NCBI GenBank assembly: GCA_024679645.1
Contig: JAIBCZ010000002.1
Coordinates: 1-51,793 of the forward strand
Direction of reading: 5' to 3'
Length of the DNA: 51,793 nt
Origin: Amphritea sp.
GTDB lineage: Bacteria; Pseudomonadota; Gammaproteobacteria; Pseudomonadales; Balneatricaceae
Below the pieces are notes generated by a model, which was not told the DNA's origin, ran no database searches, and saw only the letters and a program-made list of their open reading frames with translations. Made by a program: the position numbers and the translations under genes. The stretch's first letter is position 1; each line of letters starts with the position of its first letter. Positions 34,843-45,539 of the stretch are shown one piece after another.

Positions 34843-37434
34843 TTAGCGTCTTTCTGCAGTCTTCTTTAGGCTGTAGACCAGATCCAGTGCCTGTCTGGGT
34901 GTCAGGTTATCGGGATCAAGGGCTTTCAGTTGCTCCAGAGCCGGGTGGGGCTTGGGCGCGACGAACAGATCATCCTGGACAGGAGGGGGCTGGCGGCGTT
35001 GTTCGGCCTGTCCGGTATCTTCTTCCAACTGTATCAGCTTTTGTCTGGCCCGGAGAATAACGTGTTCCGGAACCCCCGCCAGCTGGGCTACCTGAAGGCC
35101 ATAGCTCTGGCTGGCAGGACCTTCCTGAACTTCATGCATAAAGACGATATGGTCCTGATGTTCCATTGCGGTCAGGTGTACATTAAAGACTCCCTGGCAT
35201 AGTTCTGGTAGCACAGTGAGCTCAAAATAATGGGTGGCAAACAGGGTCATCGCTTTGACATCATTGGCCAGATATTCAGCGGCGGACCAGGCTAGCGACA
35301 GGCCGTCGAAGGTACTGGTACCTCGGCCAACCTCATCCATCAAGACCAGGCTTTGTTCAGTGGCGTTGTGCAAAATATTGGCGGTTTCAGTCATCTCCAC
35401 CATAAAGGTAGAGCGTCCGCCAGCCAGATCATCGGAAGATCCCATGCGGGTGAAAATACGGTCTACCAGTCCGATGGATGCGGCTTGTGCCGGCACGTAA
35501 CTGCCGATGTGAGCCAACAAAGTGATCAGGGCTGCCTGGCGCATATAGGTCGATTTACCGCCCATGTTGGGGCCTGTGATAATCAACATTTGTCGTTCAG
35601 GCGACAGGCTTAGGCTATTGGCGACAAAGGGATCATCCAACACATCTTCAACCACCGGGTGACGACCAGAGGTAATGTTAATTGACGGTGCTTCGGTGAG
35701 TGTGGGTGCGACATAATCAAGACTATCGGCACGTTCGGCCAGATTGGCCAGTACATCAAGTTCCGCAAGGGCTGCGGCACTGTCCTGTAAGTCGGCCAGT
35801 TGGGCGGCAAGGGTTTCTACTAATGCTTCATAAAGCGCTTTCTCGCGTCCCAGTGCTCTGCTCTTAGCGCTGAGGGCTTTGTCTTCAAACTCTTTGAGTT
35901 CAGGCGTGATATAGCGTTCAGCATTTTTCAGGGTTTGACGGCGGATATAGTCTGCGGGTATTTCAGCGTTTTGGGCTTTGCCAATTTCGATGAAATAACC
36001 ATGCACACGGTTGTAGCCTACTTTAAGTGTGGCTATCCCGGTGCGCTCTCGCTCCCGGGTTTCAAGCTCTACCAGGTAAGCGCCGGCATTTTCGCTCAGG
36101 CCTCTCAGTTCATCCAGTTCAGCATCGTAGCCGTTTGCTATGACCCCGCCATCGCGAATGACGACAGGAGGATTTTCAACAATAGCCTTAGTTAACAGGT
36201 CGCTTAGCTCTGGGAAGGTGCGAGCCGTTTCTTTGAGGCTATTGAGAAGAGGTGCCTGCGCTGTGTCTAATAGATCTTGTAGCTCAGGTAAAACCTGAAA
36301 GGCATTTTTAAGTCGTTCCAGATCACGAGGGCGTGCAGAACGGAGCGCTACCCGTGCCAGTACTCGTTCAATATCACCGATCTGTTTAAGAGAGGGTGAA
36401 AGTTGTTCAAAGCGATAATCACTGATTAGCCACTGCAGTGCTTCCTGCCTTGATGTCAGTGTGTTTAAACAGCGCAGGGGGCGATTAAGCCAACGACGTA
36501 GCATCCGGCTGCCCATCGGCGTGGCTGTTTTATCGATCACAGACGCCAGGGTATTATCCCGGCCTCCTGCCAGGTTTATATCTATTTCAAGGTTTTTCCG
36601 GGTAGCAGCATCAAGGATGACGCTTTCATCTCGTTGTTCCAGGGTTAAGCGGCGAATATGGGGCAGAGAGGTGCGCTGGGTGTCCTTGGCGTATTGCAGC
36701 AAGCACCCTGCAGCGCCCAGAGCAACGGGTAGATGATCACACCCGAATCCGGTCAGATCTTTTGTGTGAAACTGCTGGCAAAGCAGGCGTTCAGCGGTTT
36801 CCAGCTCAAAATTCCAGGGTGCCTGGGGACGAAGTCCTTTATAGACTTTTAATTGTTCCGATAGTGAGTGCGCATCGTTGAATAGCACTTCGGCAGGTTT
36901 AAGCCGTTCCAGTTCACCATGAAGCGCTTCTTCGCCTTGAATCTCAAGCAGGCTGAAGCGCCCGGTGCTGATATCGACAATGGCGATACCGTAGTGTTGT
37001 AAATTAGTATTAACAGCGATGAGAAGGCTGTCACTGCGCTCATCAAGCAAGGCCTCGTCGCTGAGTGTGCCCGGCGTGACAATGCGCATGACCTTGCGCT
37101 CAACCGGTCCTTTACTGGTGGCTGGGTCGCCGACCTGCTCACAGATAGCGACTGATTCGCCTGCACGGACAATTTTAGCAATATAACCATCAGCAGAATG
37201 GTAAGGAATACCGGCCATCGGAATAGGATCACCACCTGACTTCCCTCTAGCTGTTAGCGAAATATCCAGTAGTTGAGACGCTTTCTTAGCATCATCAAAA
37301 AACAGCTCATAGAAATCACCCATCCGATAAAAAACCAGCTGATCAGGATGTTCAGCTTTGATTTTCAGATACTGCTGCATCATCGGGGTGTGTTCGGGTT
37401 TGTTGGCCTTTGCGGTCGCTGTGTTTTTGCTCAT
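34843..37434 (-). CDS. mutS: DNA mismatch repair protein MutS
   Basis: [46 protein letters not shown]. Confidence 0.98.
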   Translation of the reverse strand: MSKNTATAKANKPEHTPMMQQYLKIKAEHPDQLVFYRMGDFYELFFDDAKKASQLLDISLTARGKSGGDPIPMAGIPYHSADGYIAKIVRAGESVAICEQVGDPATSKGPVERKVMRIVTPGTLSDEALLDERSDSLLIAVNTNLQHYGIAIVDISTGRFSLLEIQGEEALHGELERLKPAEVLFNDAHSLSEQLKVYKGLRPQAPWNFELETAERLLCQQFHTKDLTGFGCDHLPVALGAAGCLLQYAKDTQRTSLPHIRRLTLEQRDESVILDAATRKNLEIDINLAGGRDNTLASVIDKTATPMGSRMLRRWLNRPLRCLNTLTSRQEALQWLISDYRFEQLSPSLKQIGDIERVLARVALRSARPRDLERLKNAFQVLPELQDLLDTAQAPLLNSLKETARTFPELSDLLTKAIVENPPVVIRDGGVIANGYDAELDELRGLSENAGAYLVELETRERERTGIATLKVGYNRVHGYFIEIGKAQNAEIPADYIRRQTLKNAERYITPELKEFEDKALSAKSRALGREKALYEALVETLAAQLADLQDSAAALAELDVLANLAERADSLDYVAPTLTEAPSINITSGRHPVVEDVLDDPFVANSLSLSPERQMLIITGPNMGGKSTYMRQAALITLLAHIGSYVPAQAASIGLVDRIFTRMGSSDDLAGGRSTFMVEMTETANILHNATEQSLVLMDEVGRGTSTFDGLSLAWSAAEYLANDVKAMTLFATHYFELTVLPELCQGVFNVHLTAMEHQDHIVFMHEVQEGPASQSYGLQVAQLAGVPEHVILRARQKLIQLEEDTGQAEQRRQPPPVQDDLFVAPKPHPALEQLKALDPDNLTPRQALDLVYSLKKTAERR

Positions 37435-38150
37435 TATCTGTCTATTCTACCGCTATAAAACGAGTGGTTAGGTTTGGATGATTAGTTTTTTATTTCTATG
37501 GGACTAAATAGTAACTGCTGAATAATTCAAAATTGTAGTTTTGGTTTGAGAGGTAAACACTATGATTGTAGTGTCCAGCTAGCCTAAGCACTTAACCGCG
37601 CATTAACGAGGCGGTGATGTTCAGTAAGGCGTTTCAAACACGCCATGCAGGTTACCAAATCAGTTACTAAACCGCTATCGTCAAGAGCAAAAGAAGCGCA
37701 AGACTGTCGAACAAGAAACGTTAGATTTTACTTTGTCTGAAATGGTCGAATTGGACCTCAGGTAACAAATTGAGGATTGTTGGGTTCGTGGGAAAAAGAT
37801 GTTCCAAGTATAAGAACGAAGTAAGGATAGAAATAGGTAAGTATAGCTCTTGAGGGTGATGTTATCCGTGTTCGGGGTAACAGGGTAAAACCACTCGTTA
37901 CCTTAATAGCCATCGTCAGATACTTCATAAAATTGGGCCAGCTCTATGACAGGTATAGCTTCTTCAAGATGCTTTTTTGCAATTAGCCTTCTTATGTATG
38001 GCTGTTCGCTTGTTTGATTGATGCTGCTGGTTTCGTAACCAGCAGCGTCTAGTACAATCAAGTTGTGAACAACCTCTCAGAATTGCATAGCTAGGTTTTA
38101 TAGGTAGCGAGCCCTCGCGGCGATTTTAGATTTATTTCAGGTCCCAGCCC

Positions 38151-40052
38151 CTAAATCATCTGCTTAGATTTAAGAAGTTCGATGACTTTGTCGGCGGCCT
38201 GTTCAGGTGTCATCTCTACTGTTTTAAGGTCGAGCTCCGGAGCCTGGGGTACTTCGTAAGGCGAGTCAATGCCGGTGAAATTTTTCAATTCTCCGCGGCG
38301 TGCTTTCTTATAAAGGCCTTTGACATCCCGGTTTTCTGCGACTTCAAGCGGGGTGTTTACATAGATTTCAATAAACTCTCCCTCTTCCAACATATCTCTG
38401 GCCATCTTTCTTTCAGCCCGGAAGGGTGAAATGAAGGATGAAAGTACGATCAGACCAGCATCAACCATTAGCTTCGACACTTCTGAGATTCGACGGATAT
38501 TTTCTACTCGGTCTTGATCGGTGAATCCCAGGTCTTTGTTCAGACCGTGGCGGACATTGTCACCATCCAACAGGTAGGTATGGTGTCCAGAGGCCAGTAG
38601 TTTTTGCTCCACCAGATCAGCGATGGTAGATTTGCCTGAACCGGAGAGTCCGGTAAACCAGATCACGCAAGGCTTCTGGCTTTTTAGTGTTGCCCGTACT
38701 TCTTTATTCACTTCAGTATGTTGAACGGTAATGTTTGTACTTCTGCGAAGTTCAAAGTTTATCAGGCCAGCGCCGACTGTGTTATTGGTCATCCGATCGA
38801 TCAGTATAAAGCTACCAGTATCACGGTTGGCTTTATAGGAATCGAAGGCTATCTCCTGGTCAATGCTGATATTGCATTCGCCTATCCCGTTCAGGTCTAG
38901 TTTCTTGGCCGCCAGGTGCTCCATCGTATTGACGTTCACCTGATGCTTGATATCAGTGATTGAGGCGGTGACAGTTTTGGTGCCGATCTGCATCAAGTAA
39001 GTACGACCTGGCATCAGTGCTTCTTCGTGCATCCAGATGATAGTCGTCTCGAACTGTTTACCGATAGAGGCAGGATGTTCGGCTGAGGTGATCATATCGC
39101 CGCGAGAGATGTCGATCTCGTCATTCAGTGTCAGGGTAATAGACTGACCTGCTACTGCCTGAGGAAGGTTGCCATCATAGGTTGAGATGGTAGCAACGGT
39201 GCTCTCTTTTCCAGAGGGCAGTGCGCGAATCTTGTCACCCGGTTTGATAACACCACTGGCAAGCTGCCCCGAGAAACCCCGGAAGTCCAGGTTTGGCCTG
39301 TTAACCCACTGAACTGCCATGCGGAATGGTTCTTTCTGCATGAGTTCATCATCAACCTGAACCGTTTCCAGGTAGCCCATCAGTGTAGTGCCGTGGTACC
39401 AGGTCATGTTGTTACTTGGCTCGGTGATGTTGTCACCGGCCAGTGCAGACATTGGAATAAAAGTGATCTTCGTAATACCGATCTGCTTTGCAAATTCGAT
39501 ATAGTCTTCTTTTATCTTGTTGAAGGTGCTTTCTGAGTAATCGACCAGATCCATCTTGTTGATGGCAACTACAACATGAGGGATACCGATCAAGGATGCC
39601 AGGTAACTATGACGGCGAGTCTGGGTAAGGATGCCGCGGCGGGCATCTACCATCAGAATTGCTACGTCAGCTGTGGATGCGCCGGTAACCATGTTGCGGG
39701 TGTATTGCTCATGCCCGGGGGTGTCGGCAACGATAAATTTACGCTTATCGGTTGAGAAGAAGCGGTAGGCAACATCTATGGTGATGCCCTGTTCCCGTTC
39801 GGCGGCTAAGCCGTCAACCAGTAGAGCAAAGTCGATATTGTCACCCTGGGTGCCAAACTTTTTCGATTCAGATTCTACCGCTGCAAGCTGGTCTTCAAAG
39901 AGAAGCTTTGATTCGTACAGCAGCCGCCCAATCAGAGTGCTTTTACCGTCATCCACGCTGCCGCAGGTGATGAAGCGTAGCAGGCTTTTCTGTTCGTGGT
40001 CTTTTAGGTATTGGACGATATCTTCGGATATCAGGTCTGATGAATGTGCCAT
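38151..40052 (-). CDS. cysNC: Bifunctional sulfate adenylyltransferase subunit 1 / adenylylsulfate kinase (CysNC)
   Basis: GTPase [23 protein letters not shown] plus C-terminal APS kinase [24 protein letters not shown]...[20 protein letters not shown] coupling with the upstream cysD. Confidence 0.96.
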   Translation of the reverse strand: MAHSSDLISEDIVQYLKDHEQKSLLRFITCGSVDDGKSTLIGRLLYESKLLFEDQLAAVESESKKFGTQGDNIDFALLVDGLAAEREQGITIDVAYRFFSTDKRKFIVADTPGHEQYTRNMVTGASTADVAILMVDARRGILTQTRRHSYLASLIGIPHVVVAINKMDLVDYSESTFNKIKEDYIEFAKQIGITKITFIPMSALAGDNITEPSNNMTWYHGTTLMGYLETVQVDDELMQKEPFRMAVQWVNRPNLDFRGFSGQLASGVIKPGDKIRALPSGKESTVATISTYDGNLPQAVAGQSITLTLNDEIDISRGDMITSAEHPASIGKQFETTIIWMHEEALMPGRTYLMQIGTKTVTASITDIKHQVNVNTMEHLAAKKLDLNGIGECNISIDQEIAFDSYKANRDTGSFILIDRMTNNTVGAGLINFELRRSTNITVQHTEVNKEVRATLKSQKPCVIWFTGLSGSGKSTIADLVEQKLLASGHHTYLLDGDNVRHGLNKDLGFTDQDRVENIRRISEVSKLMVDAGLIVLSSFISPFRAERKMARDMLEEGEFIEIYVNTPLEVAENRDVKGLYKKARRGELKNFTGIDSPYEVPQAPELDLKTVEMTPEQAADKVIELLKSKQMI

Positions 40053-41812
40053 TAGAAGTAGCCCTCCTGCTTTTTCTTCTCCATGGATGCGGCGGAATCG
40101 TGGTCGATCATCCGGCCCTGACGTTCAGATGTTTTCGTTAGCAGCATCTCTTGAATGATGGCTGGCAAGGTGTCGGCGTCAGATTCAACGGCACCGGTGA
40201 GCGGGTAGCAGCCCAGGGTTCTGAAACGAACGTTCTTCATCATGGGCACTTCATTTGGCAATAGAGGCATGCGCTCATCATCCACCATGATTAGCGTACC
40301 ATCCCGTTCAACTACTGGACGCTCTGCTGCAAGGTAGAGCGGTACAATGGGGATCTGTTCCAGATAGATATATTGCCAGATATCCAATTCAGTCCAGTTA
40401 GATATAGGGAATGCCCGAATTGATTCGCCAGGGCGCTTGTTGGCGTTGTAGTTTTTCCACAACTCAGGGCGTTGGTTTTTCGGGTCCCAACGGTGATTAG
40501 AGGTGCGGAAGGAGAATATACGTTCTTTAGCTCGAGATTTTTCTTCATCACGACGAGCGCCGCCGAAGGCGACATCAAATTTGTATTTATTCAACGCCTG
40601 CTTCAGGCCTTCTGTTTTCATAATGTCGGTATGAAGAGCCGAACCGTGGGTGAATGGATTTATATCTTTCTCAACCCCTTCCGGGTTCTTGTAGGTGATC
40701 AGCTCGACACCCAGGTTTTTAACCAGCTCATCGCGGAAAGTGTACATCTCGCGGAACTTCCAGCCAGTATCTACGTGCAGAAGAGGGAAGGGAGGCTTCG
40801 AAGGATGAAAAGCTTTCATCGCCAGATGTAACATCACGGCGCTGTCCTTGCCGATGGAATACATCATGACTGGATTGTCTGCTTTGGAAGCTACTTCGCG
40901 CATTATTTGAATGCTTTCTGCTTCCAGTCTCTGTAAATGTGTTAGTGACATCGTGGTCCTCACATGTGCCTGAGTTGAAACGTTTTCACCCTTTTGCGGA
41001 GGTTGTTCCGTCTGGGTACTGTGTATTGATGTAGCATAAGTCAACAGGGTAAGCTTTGACTGATTAGCCAGCCATTGTTGAATATCAGTGAGCTTTGTTA
41101 AGGGGCTGCTATGAAAAGAAAGGACTATGTCCGACTTTACCTGATTGCTCAGTAATTCAAGAAAGCGAAGTATGCTTTTGCTATCCGGTTTGCTGCTAGT
41201 TGCAAGCCAGTATAGTTTGCCTCTGAAATCCTGAGCGTAGATAAAGTAACCGTTCAGTCCTGCTTCTTTCTGTTCTGCAGAATGTGATAGAGAGGACATA
41301 CCCCCTTTAAGTACTTTACCTTTAAATATCCTGGCTTTAAGCGCTTTGCCGGTTGCATCATTATCGTTGCCATTAAGTTCGGGGTGATGCTGTAATAGCC
41401 ACTCTTTAACGGTTTTTATTTTTTGATGTGCTGTCGGAACAGTGATCCCCCAGTCCTTTAGGTACCGATTGATCGTTTTAGCTGATAGCTCATGGTGGTG
41501 AATACTAAACCACTCCTGAACCTGCTGGGTGCTCCAGAGTGTGTTCTCTGCAGGCGGGCTTGAAAGCATAAATTCAAGGCAGTTATTTTGAGAGCCGGGG
41601 CCGGACTGTTGCGTTTTAGGGCGTCCGCGTTTGCCGGTGTTAACCGCTTTCCAGCCGCCTTCTATAAAACATTTATGGGCTGAGATTATAGTTGGATTAG
41701 AAAGTCCGGTCTTTTGTTTTATGGTGGCAAGCGTTTCTCCGCTAAGACGCAGCTGTACCGCTTCTTTTCTTAGCTTGTCTAGTTCTTTTGGCGAAAGACG
41801 CTTACCGCTCAT
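40052..41812 (-). CDS. cysD: IS630-like transposase-derived domain fused in frame to sulfate adenylyltransferase subunit 2 (CysD)
   Basis: One uninterrupted 586-aa ORF. Residues 1 to about 265 have IS630-like HTH ([20 protein letters not shown]...[17 protein letters not shown]...[10 protein letters not shown]...[15 protein letters not shown]) and an RNase H-like remnant. Residues 288-586 are canonical CysD ([20 protein letters not shown]...[20 protein letters not shown]...[13 protein letters not shown]). Confidence 0.9.
   Translation of the reverse strand: MSGKRLSPKELDKLRKEAVQLRLSGETLATIKQKTGLSNPTIISAHKCFIEGGWKAVNTGKRGRPKTQQSGPGSQNNCLEFMLSSPPAENTLWSTQQVQEWFSIHHHELSAKTINRYLKDWGITVPTAHQKIKTVKEWLLQHHPELNGNDNDATGKALKARIFKGKVLKGGMSSLSHSAEQKEAGLNGYFIYAQDFRGKLYWLATSSKPDSKSILRFLELLSNQVKSDIVLSFHSSPLTKLTDIQQWLANQSKLTLLTYATSIHSTQTEQPPQKGENVSTQAHVRTTMSLTHLQRLEAESIQIMREVASKADNPVMMYSIGKDSAVMLHLAMKAFHPSKPPFPLLHVDTGWKFREMYTFRDELVKNLGVELITYKNPEGVEKDINPFTHGSALHTDIMKTEGLKQALNKYKFDVAFGGARRDEEKSRAKERIFSFRTSNHRWDPKNQRPELWKNYNANKRPGESIRAFPISNWTELDIWQYIYLEQIPIVPLYLAAERPVVERDGTLIMVDDERMPLLPNEVPMMKNVRFRTLGCYPLTGAVESDADTLPAIIQEMLLTKTSERQGRMIDHDSAASMEKKKQEGYF
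40952..40961 (-). promoter_or_regulatory. Internal Shine-Dalgarno upstream of the canonical CysD start codon
   Basis: Minus strand reads GAGGA-ccacg-ATG with ATG at 40951, exactly at the expected CysD N-terminus. Confidence 0.6.
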
Positions 41813-41955
41813 TCTGAATGTCCTGTATAAGAATTGAGATCATACAAAATTAACGGTATGCTGACAAATATTCTTTGTTAAACATAATGTGTCTCGATTG
41901 GCTTGCTGTGAGATCTCTTTCAAGTTTGAATGACACTAATTAAATAAGTCGAAAT

Positions 41956-43722
41956 ATGGATTTTTCAGCCGGATTAACACTCTTTGTTCTCGTTTCGGTA
42001 CTGATGCTGCTGGTTTTTAGTCATATCGCCGCCGATATGGTGCTAATGGCAGCGATGGGCGTGTTAATTATCTTTAAAGTACTTTCACCTTCTGAAGCGC
42101 TGGTGGGTTTTTCAAACCCTGGTGTGATTACTATTGCTGCTTTCTACGTTATTGCTGCTGGTCTTAAAGAGACCGGTGCGGTTCGTTGGATCGGTCAACT
42201 GTTACTTGGTTTACCCGATACTGAGAGGCGATCATTGTTTAGGGTGCTAATGCCGTCGGCGCTATTAAGCGCTTTTATGAATAATACCGCAGTAGTGGCG
42301 ATGTTTATTCCAGCGGTTCAGGAATGGGCGAGACGCATTAAAATTCCAGTTTCTAAGCTTCTCTTACCTTTGAGTTACGCTGCTATTCTTGGCGGAACCT
42401 GCACTCTGATTGGTACTAGCACTAATCTGGTGGTTGATGGTTTGCTGCAGGCGGAGACAGGAGTCGCGCTGGGGATGTTTGATCTGGCGTGGGTTGGCGT
42501 GCCGGTGCTGTTAATAGGGGGAGGCATGATTGTTCTGTTGGCGCCTGTTTTGTTGCCAGACAGAAAAGGTGTGGTTGAACAGCTTGAGTCGGCTCGAGAA
42601 TATGTTGTTGAACTCATTGTAAATCCTGCGGGCCCTATCGTTGGGAAAACTGTTGCTCAGGCGGGCTTAAGACATCTTACCTATGGTTACCTTGTTGATA
42701 TTAAAAGGAGAGAGCAGTTAATAACGGCGGTATCGCCTGATATCGTTCTGGAAGCCGATGATGTGCTGGTGTTTATCGGTGCTGCGGAAAGCGCCCGTGA
42801 GCTTCGAGGGGTGCGGGGGCTAGTGCCTACGCATGATGATGTGGACAAGCTGGATATCGCTTTGCAGGAACGCTGTCTGGTAGAGGCAGTGGTTGGTCCT
42901 GAGTTTTTTGGTCTGGATCAGACTGTTAGAGAATCTCGGTTTCGAAGTCGTTTTCGGGCGGCTATTTTATCCGTTTGTCGGCAAGGCCATCGTCTGGATG
43001 GCAAGATAGGTGATATTCAGCTTCAAACGGGTGATACGTTATTATTGGAAGCCAGTGATGATTTCGTGAGTCAGTATCGTTCGCGAAGAGATTTTCTCTT
43101 GGTGAGTGCGCTGAATGAATCGACCCCGCCTGATTTTGCCAAAGCGCCTGTTGCCATCGGGACACTGCTTTTGATGGTGCTAGTGAGTGCGTCAGGTGTG
43201 TTATCAATTCTAGAGGCCTCCCTTGTTGCTGCGGGGGTTATGTTGGCAAGCCGGTGTGTGTCTGTATCCAAGGCCCGTCGTAATGTTGATCTGTCTGTGC
43301 TGGTGGTGATTGCGTCCTCATTTGCACTGGGTGCGGCTATGGTGAAAACGGGAAATGCCAGCATGATAGCAAATGGGTTGCTGTTTTTTGATGGTATAAG
43401 TCCCTGGCAGGTGCTGATTTTAATGTACCTGATAACCGTGATATTCACTGAATTAATCACCAATAATGCTGCTGCAGTGCTTATGTTTCCGGTCGCTATG
43501 GCTTTGGCTGATCAATTGGGTGTGAGCTATATGCCGTTTGTTATTGCGATTATGTTTGCGGCTTCTGCCAGTTTTATAACACCATTGGGTTATCAGACTA
43601 ATTTGATGGTATACGGGCCTGGAGGGTATCGTTTTACCGATTATGCCCGTTTAGGAATGCCGCTTAGTATAACTGCCGGTGTGGTATCGCTGTCTCTGAT
43701 TCCGCAATTCTGGAGTTTTTAA
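41956..43722 (+). CDS. SLC13 family permease with central TrkA-C/RCK_C domains, probable sulfate transporter
   Basis: 588-aa multi-TM protein; NNTAVVAMFIPAV, GGTCTLIGTSTNLVV motifs; two RCK_C-like soluble segments; next to cysDNC. Confidence 0.85.
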   Translation: MDFSAGLTLFVLVSVLMLLVFSHIAADMVLMAAMGVLIIFKVLSPSEALVGFSNPGVITIAAFYVIAAGLKETGAVRWIGQLLLGLPDTERRSLFRVLMPSALLSAFMNNTAVVAMFIPAVQEWARRIKIPVSKLLLPLSYAAILGGTCTLIGTSTNLVVDGLLQAETGVALGMFDLAWVGVPVLLIGGGMIVLLAPVLLPDRKGVVEQLESAREYVVELIVNPAGPIVGKTVAQAGLRHLTYGYLVDIKRREQLITAVSPDIVLEADDVLVFIGAAESARELRGVRGLVPTHDDVDKLDIALQERCLVEAVVGPEFFGLDQTVRESRFRSRFRAAILSVCRQGHRLDGKIGDIQLQTGDTLLLEASDDFVSQYRSRRDFLLVSALNESTPPDFAKAPVAIGTLLLMVLVSASGVLSILEASLVAAGVMLASRCVSVSKARRNVDLSVLVVIASSFALGAAMVKTGNASMIANGLLFFDGISPWQVLILMYLITVIFTELITNNAAAVLMFPVAMALADQLGVSYMPFVIAIMFAASASFITPLGYQTNLMVYGPGGYRFTDYARLGMPLSITAGVVSLSLIPQFWSF

Positions 43723-43752
43723 AATTTAATTTTTTAGAGTGAAAAGGACATC

Positions 43753-44532
43753 ATGTTCAATAATCAAGATATTATCGACCTGGCTAAACAAGCTGGCGCT
43801 GCCATCATGGAAATTTATCAGCGTGATTTTGCTATCTATGAGAAAAACGACGAAAGCCCGCTAACTGAAGCTGATTTAGCATCTCACCATTGTATTGTTG
43901 ATGCGCTAAATAAATTGACGCCAGAGATTCCTGTGTTGTCTGAAGAGTCGGGTGCAGATGAGCATCTGGATCGCATGACATGGCAGACATATTGGCTGAT
44001 TGATCCATTGGATGGCACCAAAGAGTTTATTAAAAAGAATGGTGAGTTTACCGTCAATATTGCTCTGATTGATCAGGGTAAGGCGGTATTTGGGGTGGTC
44101 TATGCGCCTGCCCTTGAGGTGGCTTACTGGGGTGATGCAGAGGGCGCTTTCAAAGAGAAAAGTGGCCAGGTTAAGCCTATCCAGGTGTCTGGTATTCCAG
44201 CTGATGGCGCGGTTTGGCGTGTTGTTGGAAGTCGTTCACACCAGTCTGATGAGTTTAAAGCTTTTGTAAAAGGTCTGCCGGCAACTGAAGTGGTCTCAAT
44301 GGGCAGTTCCCTTAAGCTTTGTCTCGTTGCTGAAGGCGTTGCTGATTTGTATCCGCGTCTGGGTTTGACCAGCGAATGGGATACCGCTGCCGCACATGCT
44401 GTTGTAACAGCAGCGGGTGGTAAGGTTTTGCAGTACCCTGAATTGACCCCTTTGCTTTACAACACAAGACCGGAGACCTTGCTGAACCCGTTCTTTATCG
44501 TTTGTGCTGATAAATCTGAAGCTTGGGGGTAA
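43753..44532 (+). CDS. cysQ: 3'(2'),5'-bisphosphate nucleotidase CysQ
   Basis: LLTEADLASHHCI-type motif, LIDPLDGTKEFIKKNGEFTVNIALI, EWDTAAAHAVVTAAGG. Confidence 0.93.
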   Translation: MFNNQDIIDLAKQAGAAIMEIYQRDFAIYEKNDESPLTEADLASHHCIVDALNKLTPEIPVLSEESGADEHLDRMTWQTYWLIDPLDGTKEFIKKNGEFTVNIALIDQGKAVFGVVYAPALEVAYWGDAEGAFKEKSGQVKPIQVSGIPADGAVWRVVGSRSHQSDEFKAFVKGLPATEVVSMGSSLKLCLVAEGVADLYPRLGLTSEWDTAAAHAVVTAAGGKVLQYPELTPLLYNTRPETLLNPFFIVCADKSEAWG

Positions 44533-45309
44533 GGGGCCAGGCTGGAGCGGACTACTGACTCTTTTTCTTTTGTAGGAGGCGTGCCGGGAAAAGTCGAAGC
44601 CGGAAAATGCGGACATGTAAAATTTGTGTTGTATTCGGGCTTCAGTCAAACGTCTTGCTCGGGTGTTAGGTCGCAACAGGTATAGTAGCTCTTCCGTTTT
44701 GGCCTTTATTAAGGTTACGTTACCATTGGTTTCGGCGTTTAGATGAACGACGAGTTCGTTTTTTGATGCGAGCTTCTGTTTACTTGTTAAGTTAATCGCT
44801 AACAACGTTCGATAAAACTGGTTTTGCTCCAGTGGTCTTTCTCAACAAATCTATAGGCAATATAGCCCCGGTGTCCGTAATCTTCTCTAGGGAACCTGCG
44901 ATTAAGTTACCAAAAGTAGCCTAACTTCGTTGTTTTGTCTTAAGTCCCGAGCTAGAAGCTGAAAATTCCTCTGATTTCTATGTCTGAATGCTGGTTTCTC
45001 AGCATTCAGACGGATTAACCCTATGCTCTTAACATCTGATCGACTCGTACAATGTTGGCAGAGCGAATAACATGGCTAATTTACTATCGTTTTTCTTCAA
45101 GCCACGATAGCGGGCTTCCACAAAACCAAACTGGCATGTGATAATCCGAAACGGGTGCTCTACTTTCGCTCGGATACTGGCCTTCAAATATTCTGTCTTG
45201 ATTTAAGTTTTATTGATCCTCGGGTGTTGCTTGAGTGTCCGAATCGTTCCTGGTCTCTCAGCAATATGCCAGTCAGCTTTGACTCGCCTTAGCTCCTTAT
45301 GCTTTTCTG

Positions 45310-45319
45310 CCCCCCCCCC
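45310..45319. repeat. Homopolymer C10 tract
   Basis: ctg CCCCCCCCCC tgtaacc, inside the IS5 transposase pseudogene. Confidence 0.95.
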
Positions 45320-45509
45320 TGTAACCTGCATCAGCAAAAATATACCATGCAGCAAATTACCTGCTTGATTAAGATCATGCTCATTGGCCGCCGTCGTGGT
45401 GAAGCTATGAGTGATGCCTGTACGGGCATCAACACCGGTATGAGCTTTCATCCCAAAATGGCACTCATTTCCCTTCTTGGTCTGGTTAATTCAGGATTAT
45501 GCTCAATTG

Positions 45510-45539
45510 TTTTGTTTTGTTTTGTTTTGTTTTGTTTTG
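45510..45539. repeat. Pentanucleotide microsatellite (TTTTG)6
   Basis: Six perfect TTTTG units; (CAAAA)6 on the transposase sense strand. Confidence 0.97.

Noticed and set aside
41813-41955. Terminal inverted repeats of an intact IS630 around the CysD fusion
   Set aside because: No convincing IS630 end or TA duplication was seen on the 5' side, and the 3' side continues directly into cysD; it does not look like a recent insertion.
44296-44805. 169-aa minus-strand ORF overlapping the cysQ 3' end
   Set aside because: Overlaps well-supported cysQ, has no recognisable domain and no good RBS; likely spurious.
44620-44940. Possible integron attC-like sequence (GTTAGGT, TAACAACG...CGTTGTT)
   Set aside because: No matching RYYYAAC partner at proper spacing and no typical attC fold; one arm lies inside the IS5 element.
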